A stretch of DNA of 16,791 bases, from the NCBI GenBank assembly GCA_016882585.1, contig VGPP01000025.1:1-16791 (forward strand), given 5' to 3'. Shown one piece after another: positions 12,975 through 16,791 of the stretch; within the stretch, counting starts at the first letter, position 1; each line of letters opens with the position of its first letter. The notes beneath the pieces are model-generated. The model searched no databases, was not told where the DNA came from, and worked only from the letters and a program-made list of their open reading frames with translations. This stretch comes from Cyanobacteria bacterium M_surface_7_m2_037. Lineage in GTDB: Bacteria > Cyanobacteriota > Cyanobacteriia > PCC-6307 > Cyanobiaceae. Made by a program: the position numbers and the translations under genes.

Positions 12975-14777
12975 GTGAGCAGCAGCGTTACCTCTGATCT
13001 GCCGGTGAATCTGGGCCTGGTGCGTGCACCCCAGCCCAGCTACACCCAGCTGCTGCAACAGCTGCGCGCCGGAACGGTGAAGGAGCTGTTGCTCTCGCCC
13101 GGCCAGCGGCAGGTGAAGGTCACCTACGCCGATGGCAAGCAGGTCACCGTGCCGGTGTTCAGCAACGACCAACTGTTGCTGCGCACGGCTCAGGAGGCCC
13201 GCGTTCCGCTCACGGTGCGCGATGAACGGCAGGACCAAGCCACAGCCAGCTTGGTGTCGAATGGGCTGTTGCTGTTGTTGTTGTTTGGCGGGCTGGCGCT
13301 GTTGCTGCGCCGCTCCGCCCAAGTGGCCAACCGCGCCATGGGATTTGGTCGCAGCAAGGCGCGCGTGGCCCCGAGCGAAGCCGCCGTGGCGGTGCGCTTT
13401 GAAGATGTTGCCGGAATTCAGGAGGCGAAAGAAGAGCTGCAGGAGGTGGTGGCCTTTTTGAAGCAGCCGGAGCGCTTCACGGCCGTGGGTGCCCGGATTC
13501 CCAAGGGTGTGCTGCTGGTGGGGCCTCCAGGCACCGGTAAAACCCTTCTGGCCAAGGCGATTGCCGGAGAGGCCGGTGTGCCGTTCTTCTCCATGGCGGC
13601 TTCCGAATTTGTGGAGCTGTTTGTGGGGGTGGGCGCCAGCCGCGTGCGCGATCTGTTCCGCCAGGCAAAGGAGAAAGCACCCTGCATCGTGTTCATTGAT
13701 GAAATCGATGCGGTGGGCCGCCAGCGCGGCGCTGGCATCGGTGGCGGCAACGACGAACGGGAGCAGACCCTCAACCAGCTGCTCACCGAGATGGATGGAT
13801 TTGCGGAGAATTCCGGTGTGATCCTCCTGGCCGCCACCAACCGCCCGGATGTGCTGGATGCGGCCTTAATGCGGCCGGGGCGTTTCGATCGCCGCATTCA
13901 TGTGGATCTGCCCGATCGGCGCGGACGCGAAGCGATCCTGGCGGTGCATGCGCGCTCAAGGCCTCTCGACCCTGAGGTGTCGCTGGCGGATTGGGCCAGC
14001 CGCACCCCGGGCTTCTCCGGCGCTGATCTCTCCAACCTGCTCAACGAAGCGGCCATCCTCACGGCCCGGCGTGAGCGCAGCTGCATCGATGACGCCGCGA
14101 TCGGCGATGCCCTTGAGCGGATCACCATGGGCCTCACCGCTGCCCCCTTGCAGGACAGCGCCAAGAAGCGCCTGATCGCGTACCACGAGATCGGCCATGC
14201 GCTGCTCACCACCCTGCTGCCCGCCGCCGATCGGCTCGACAAGGTGACCCTGTTGCCGCGGGCTGGTGGCGTGGGCGGCTTCGCCCGCACGATGCCCGAT
14301 GAAGAGGTGCTCGATTCCGGGCTGATCAGCAAGGCCTATCTGCAGGCCCGGCTGGTGGTGGCGATGGGCGGTCGTGCGGCTGAACTGGTGGTGTTTGGCC
14401 CCAGCGAGATCACCCAGGGTGCGGCCGGCGATCTGGAAATGGTGAGCCGCATCGGCCGCGAGATGGTCACGCGTTACGGCTTCTCCTCCCTGGGCCCCGT
14501 GTCGCTGGAGGGCGAAGGCCATGAAGTGTTCCTCGGCCGCGATTGGCTGCGGTCGCAGCCCCACTACTCCCAGGAAACGGGCAACCGCATCGATGCCCAG
14601 GTGCAGCAGCTCGCCCGCGCTTCTTTGGATCAGGCCGTGGCTCTCCTGCAGCCTCGCCGCGAGCTGATGGATGAGCTGGTGGAGCAACTCATCCAACGCG
14701 AAACGATCGAGGGTGATGCCTTCACGGCTTTGGTGGAGCACTACGAGCAGCGTGCGCTGCCCGTGGCCGCGGGTTAG
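12975..14777 (+). CDS. ftsH: ATP-dependent zinc metalloprotease FtsH (apparent single transmembrane helix)
   Basis: 600 residues from the GTG at 12975-12977. FtsH is a membrane-bound AAA+ protease; cyanobacterial members act in photosystem II repair and general membrane quality control. An N-terminal domain (about 15-90, YTQLLQQLRAGTVKELLL...) is followed by a leucine-rich helix (about 94-112). Then come Walker A GPPGTGKT (183-190), the pore FVG motif, Walker B VFIDE (239-243), SRH ATNRPDVLDAALMRPGRFDR, and the zinc site HEIGH (404-408) with the later aspartate in GDLEMVSRIGREMV. The usual first helix before the N-terminal domain is absent. The upstream in-frame extension is antisense to rpmF and is rejected. 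No Shine-Dalgarno is seen. Its stop overlaps the convergent cupin gene by 4 bases. Confidence 0.94.
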   Translation: MSSSVTSDLPVNLGLVRAPQPSYTQLLQQLRAGTVKELLLSPGQRQVKVTYADGKQVTVPVFSNDQLLLRTAQEARVPLTVRDERQDQATASLVSNGLLLLLLFGGLALLLRRSAQVANRAMGFGRSKARVAPSEAAVAVRFEDVAGIQEAKEELQEVVAFLKQPERFTAVGARIPKGVLLVGPPGTGKTLLAKAIAGEAGVPFFSMAASEFVELFVGVGASRVRDLFRQAKEKAPCIVFIDEIDAVGRQRGAGIGGGNDEREQTLNQLLTEMDGFAENSGVILLAATNRPDVLDAALMRPGRFDRRIHVDLPDRRGREAILAVHARSRPLDPEVSLADWASRTPGFSGADLSNLLNEAAILTARRERSCIDDAAIGDALERITMGLTAAPLQDSAKKRLIAYHEIGHALLTTLLPAADRLDKVTLLPRAGGVGGFARTMPDEEVLDSGLISKAYLQARLVVAMGGRAAELVVFGPSEITQGAAGDLEMVSRIGREMVTRYGFSSLGPVSLEGEGHEVFLGRDWLRSQPHYSQETGNRIDAQVQQLARASLDQAVALLQPRRELMDELVEQLIQRETIEGDAFTALVEHYEQRALPVAAG

Positions 14778-15733
14778 GCGAAGCGGATATCGAGGCTGCG
14801 CAGGTAGGTCTGCAGGCCAGCATCCTGAATCGGCAGCAGCCAGGCCGGCTCCCCGCTCTCGTTCACGTGGGAGTGCCAGTGGCCGGGCGGGGTGATGAAG
14901 GCACCACCGCTCTGCCAGTCGATGCGGCGGGGGTTGCGGATGCTGCCGTCGCTGTTGAGCTCGGTGCCCACCAGGGTGTAAACGCCGGGCTGGCAACTGA
15001 TGATCAGATCGAGGGCAACCGATTGATGGCGGTGCGGTGCCTGGGTGGCCCCGGCCGGCACGATGCCGAACATCGCCCAGAGCACATGGGTCACCGTGCG
15101 GGTGCTGGGCAGATCGCGGTTGGCCAGCAGCAGGCTCACGCGGTTGCTGTTGCCGCTCCCCGGTTGGCGTGCCAGCTCCTCGAGCTCGGCCTGCATCCAG
15201 GCGCCGCTGTAGTGGGTGGGCTCGAAGCGGGCGCTTGCGGGGCTGACGCCCAGATAGGTGAGGAGGGGGCCGTCGTGGACCCAATACAGAACGCTGGTGC
15301 TGCTGGCCTCCAGCAAGGGCGTGCCGCCGGCTGGCAACACAAACAGATCCCCTTGCTGCCAGTGGATCTCCGCTTCTGGAACGCTGCTGCCATGGGTTGC
15401 GCGCATCCGGCACACACCCGCCCCTGACAGCACAAAAAACAGTGAGCTGGTGGCTTCTGCCGCGGCGCGCACGCCTTCGCCAGCCTCGATGCGGATGAAA
15501 TGAGCGGCCAGGTCCGGGCTGGTGGCGGGACCCGGTACGCCGAGCTCCTCACTCAGATCGAGGGGCAGGATGCCTGTCGGGCCCTGTTGATGCTGTTCAG
15601 GTCCCCAGGCGCGGTAGGGGATCGGTTCGGTGAGCCCAGGCCTCACCGGGTTGGCCGCCTGCCGGTAATCGAACAGCAGAGCTTTGCTGCCGGCGGTCTG
15701 CTCGTGACGCTTGCGCTCGGGGGCCTGGGTCAT
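14774..15733 (-). CDS. Double-cupin domain protein (gentisate dioxygenase-like fold)
   Basis: 319 residues with two cupin-like barrels. The N-terminal half (about 75-165) has the beta-strand pattern FIRIEAGEGV...SSLFFVLSGAGVCRM...WQQGDLFVLPAGG but lacks the histidine pair. The C-terminal half (about 215-310) has PHRHQSVALDLII (H234, H236) and ITPPGHWHSHVNESGE (H285, H287, H289), which could bind a metal. The layout resembles bicupin dioxygenases of the gentisate 1,2-dioxygenase group, but the substrate is unknown and a binding or regulatory role is equally possible. The start is ATG at 15731-15733. The carrier gene encoded at 15751-16026 ends 17 bases upstream on the same strand, suggesting one transcript with thrC. 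The stop overlaps the convergent ftsH stop. Confidence 0.78.
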   Translation of the reverse strand: MTQAPERKRHEQTAGSKALLFDYRQAANPVRPGLTEPIPYRAWGPEQHQQGPTGILPLDLSEELGVPGPATSPDLAAHFIRIEAGEGVRAAAEATSSLFFVLSGAGVCRMRATHGSSVPEAEIHWQQGDLFVLPAGGTPLLEASSTSVLYWVHDGPLLTYLGVSPASARFEPTHYSGAWMQAELEELARQPGSGNSNRVSLLLANRDLPSTRTVTHVLWAMFGIVPAGATQAPHRHQSVALDLIISCQPGVYTLVGTELNSDGSIRNPRRIDWQSGGAFITPPGHWHSHVNESGEPAWLLPIQDAGLQTYLRSLDIRFA

Positions 15734-15750
15734 GAATCCACTCTCGCGGG

Positions 15751-16026
15751 TCAGCCGCCGGCAACGGCGGGAACGATGCTCACTTCATCACCGTCCTTGA
15801 GGGCGGTGGTCTGGTTGTCGAGGAAACGGATGTCCTCGCTGTTCACGTACACGTTGAGGAAGCGGCGCAGTTTGCCGGCCTCATCGCACAGGCGTCCTTT
15901 CAGTCCGGGATAGCGGCCATCCAGGGCGTCGATCAGGCTGTCCACGCTGCTGGCATCCAGCTCCACGCTGGCTTCGTCGTTGGTGAACTTCTGAAGGGGG
16001 GTGGGGATCAGAACCTGAACGGGCAT
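15751..16026 (-). CDS. MoaD/ThiS-type ubiquitin-like sulfur carrier protein
   Basis: 91 residues with the beta-grasp carrier pattern: MPVQVLIPTPLQKFT at the start, a helix SVDSLIDALDGRYPGLKGRL, FLNVYVNSEDIRFLDNQTTAL, and LKDGDEVSIVPAVAGG ending exactly in Gly-Gly. In this superfamily the terminal Gly-Gly is adenylated and turned into a thiocarboxylate by an E1-like enzyme; members serve molybdopterin, thiamine or cysteine synthesis. Here the neighbour is threonine synthase, and no E1, MoaE or ThiG partner is visible in the window. Mycobacterial CysO, which delivers sulfur for cysteine synthesis, is a possible analogue by inference. The start is ATG at 16024-16026, with GAGGAG about 7 bases upstream (16032-16037). 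Confidence 0.9.
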   Translation of the reverse strand: MPVQVLIPTPLQKFTNDEASVELDASSVDSLIDALDGRYPGLKGRLCDEAGKLRRFLNVYVNSEDIRFLDNQTTALKDGDEVSIVPAVAGG

Positions 16027-16069
16027 GGTCGGGAGGAGATGGATGCGGAGCGGGAAAGGGGGGTGAGAA

Positions 16070-16791
16070 TCAGCCGGCTTGGGCGGCCTGGGCCTGCTGC
16101 CAGGCGGCGTTGAAGCTGTCGAGCTGGGCTTCGATCGTGTAGGGCTGGCCGATGTGATCCACCACAGCCTCGGTGGTCTTGAGGCCGTTGCCGGTGATGT
16201 AAGCCACCGTGCGCTCTTCGGGGTTGATCTTGCCCTGCTCCACCAGCTTCTTGAGCACCGCGATCGTGGTGCCGCCGGCGGTTTCGGTGAACACGCCCTC
16301 GGTTTCAGCCAGCAGCTTGATGCCCTCAATGATCTCGGCATCGGTCACATCGGCGATGGTGCCGCCGGTGCGGTTGGCGATGTCGATGGCGTAGGGGCCG
16401 TCGGCTGGGTTGCCGATGGCGATCGACTTGGCGATGGTGCTCGGCTTCACCGGGGTAATGAAGTCGCGACCCTCGCGGAAGGCGGTGGCGATGGGGTTGC
16501 AGCCCTCGGCCTGGGCGCCGCTGAAGCGCACGGCTTTTTCCTCCACCAGGCCGCACTTGATGAATTCATCAAAGCCCTTGCGGATCTTGGTGAACAGGGA
16601 GCCGGAGGCCAGGGGCGCCACGATGTGGTCGGGCAGTTCCCAGCCCAGCTGCTCGATCACCTCATAGCCGAGGGTCTTGGAGCCTTCGGAGTAGTAGGGG
16701 CGCAGGTTGATGTTCACGAAGCCCCAGCCGTAGGTGTTGGCCACTTCCGAGCACAGGCGATTCACCTGGTCGTAGTTGCCCTTCACCGCCA
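16070..16791 (-). CDS. thrC: Threonine synthase, partial (C-terminal part)
   Basis: The last 240 codons of a pyridoxal-phosphate enzyme of the tryptophan-synthase-beta fold; the N-terminus, with the cofactor lysine, lies beyond the right edge and the frame is open to the end. Threonine synthase converts O-phosphohomoserine to threonine. Recognisable blocks are GNYDQVNRLCSEVANTYGW, NINLRPYYSEGSKTLGYE, PLASGSLFTKIRKGF, SGAQAEGCNPIATAF and TETAGGTTIAVLKKLVEQG, which fit the cyanobacterial threonine synthase group. The tail is Ala/Gln-rich. The stop (16070-16072) is 43 bases before the carrier gene on the same strand, and the three-gene order thrC, carrier, cupin suggests an operon. Confidence 0.92.
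   Translation of the reverse strand, partial: AVKGNYDQVNRLCSEVANTYGWGFVNINLRPYYSEGSKTLGYEVIEQLGWELPDHIVAPLASGSLFTKIRKGFDEFIKCGLVEEKAVRFSGAQAEGCNPIATAFREGRDFITPVKPSTIAKSIAIGNPADGPYAIDIANRTGGTIADVTDAEIIEGIKLLAETEGVFTETAGGTTIAVLKKLVEQGKINPEERTVAYITGNGLKTTEAVVDHIGQPYTIEAQLDSFNAAWQQAQAAQAG

Noticed and set aside
13262..13310. CTG/TTG-rich run that looks like a trinucleotide repeat
   Set aside because: It encodes the leucine-rich transmembrane helix of FtsH in frame, so the repetition follows from the protein sequence.
13956..15413. A 485-codon open frame on the minus strand across the end of ftsH and the cupin gene
   Set aside because: It runs antisense to the conserved FtsH protease domain and through the cupin gene in the wrong frame, and is rich in Arg, Pro, His and Gln, typical of a shadow frame.

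Overview
The window reads as chromosome from a high-GC picocyanobacterium of the Synechococcus/Cyanobium type. The evidence is an aerobic chlorophyll cyclase (AcsF), the photosystem II subunit Psb30/Ycf12, Ycf20, a CbbY-type phosphatase, a plant-type glycerate kinase, two half-length UPF0016 proteins, and very tight gene packing. Genus and species are inference. Twenty protein genes fill almost the whole window. I see no tRNA, rRNA, insertion sequence, phage gene or CRISPR array, and no gene-free stretch longer than about 120 bases.

Left part (1-8500, all minus strand). Read in the direction of transcription: a cysteine-rich YkgJ-family protein, two tandem UPF0016 half-transporters (probable Mn/Ca export), a Zam-like RNase II/R-family protein whose catalytic signatures look eroded, a UbiX flavin prenyltransferase starting at TTG, a two-helix membrane protein of unknown function, a DUF2996 protein, and acsF. 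A strong intrinsic terminator follows acsF. Beyond it lie tldD and the start of its partner pmbA/tldE, which runs off the left edge.

Middle (8500-12746). psb30 is on the plus strand with its own terminator. recJ is on the minus strand. Divergent from recJ, and overlapping its start by 7 bases, is a plus-strand cluster of three genes joined by 1-base and 4-base overlaps: a CbbY-type sugar-phosphate phosphatase, ycf20, and D-glycerate 3-kinase. Family knowledge ties the two enzymes to disposal of Rubisco by-products: misfire sugar bisphosphates and photorespiratory glycerate.

Right part (12710-16791). rpmF (L32) is on the minus strand with its tail inside the glycerate kinase gene. A divergent ftsH follows, whose product seems to have one membrane helix instead of two. 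Convergent with ftsH is a minus-strand group: threonine synthase (cut by the right edge), a MoaD/ThiS-type ubiquitin-like carrier ending in Gly-Gly, and a double-cupin protein with metal-ligand histidines only in its C-terminal half.

The points most worth a second look are the putative RNase II/R pseudoenzyme, the thrC-carrier-cupin group, the CbbY/Ycf20/glycerate kinase cluster, the single-helix FtsH, and a perfect inverted repeat between ykgJ and psb30. No obviously new defence or mobile system is present.
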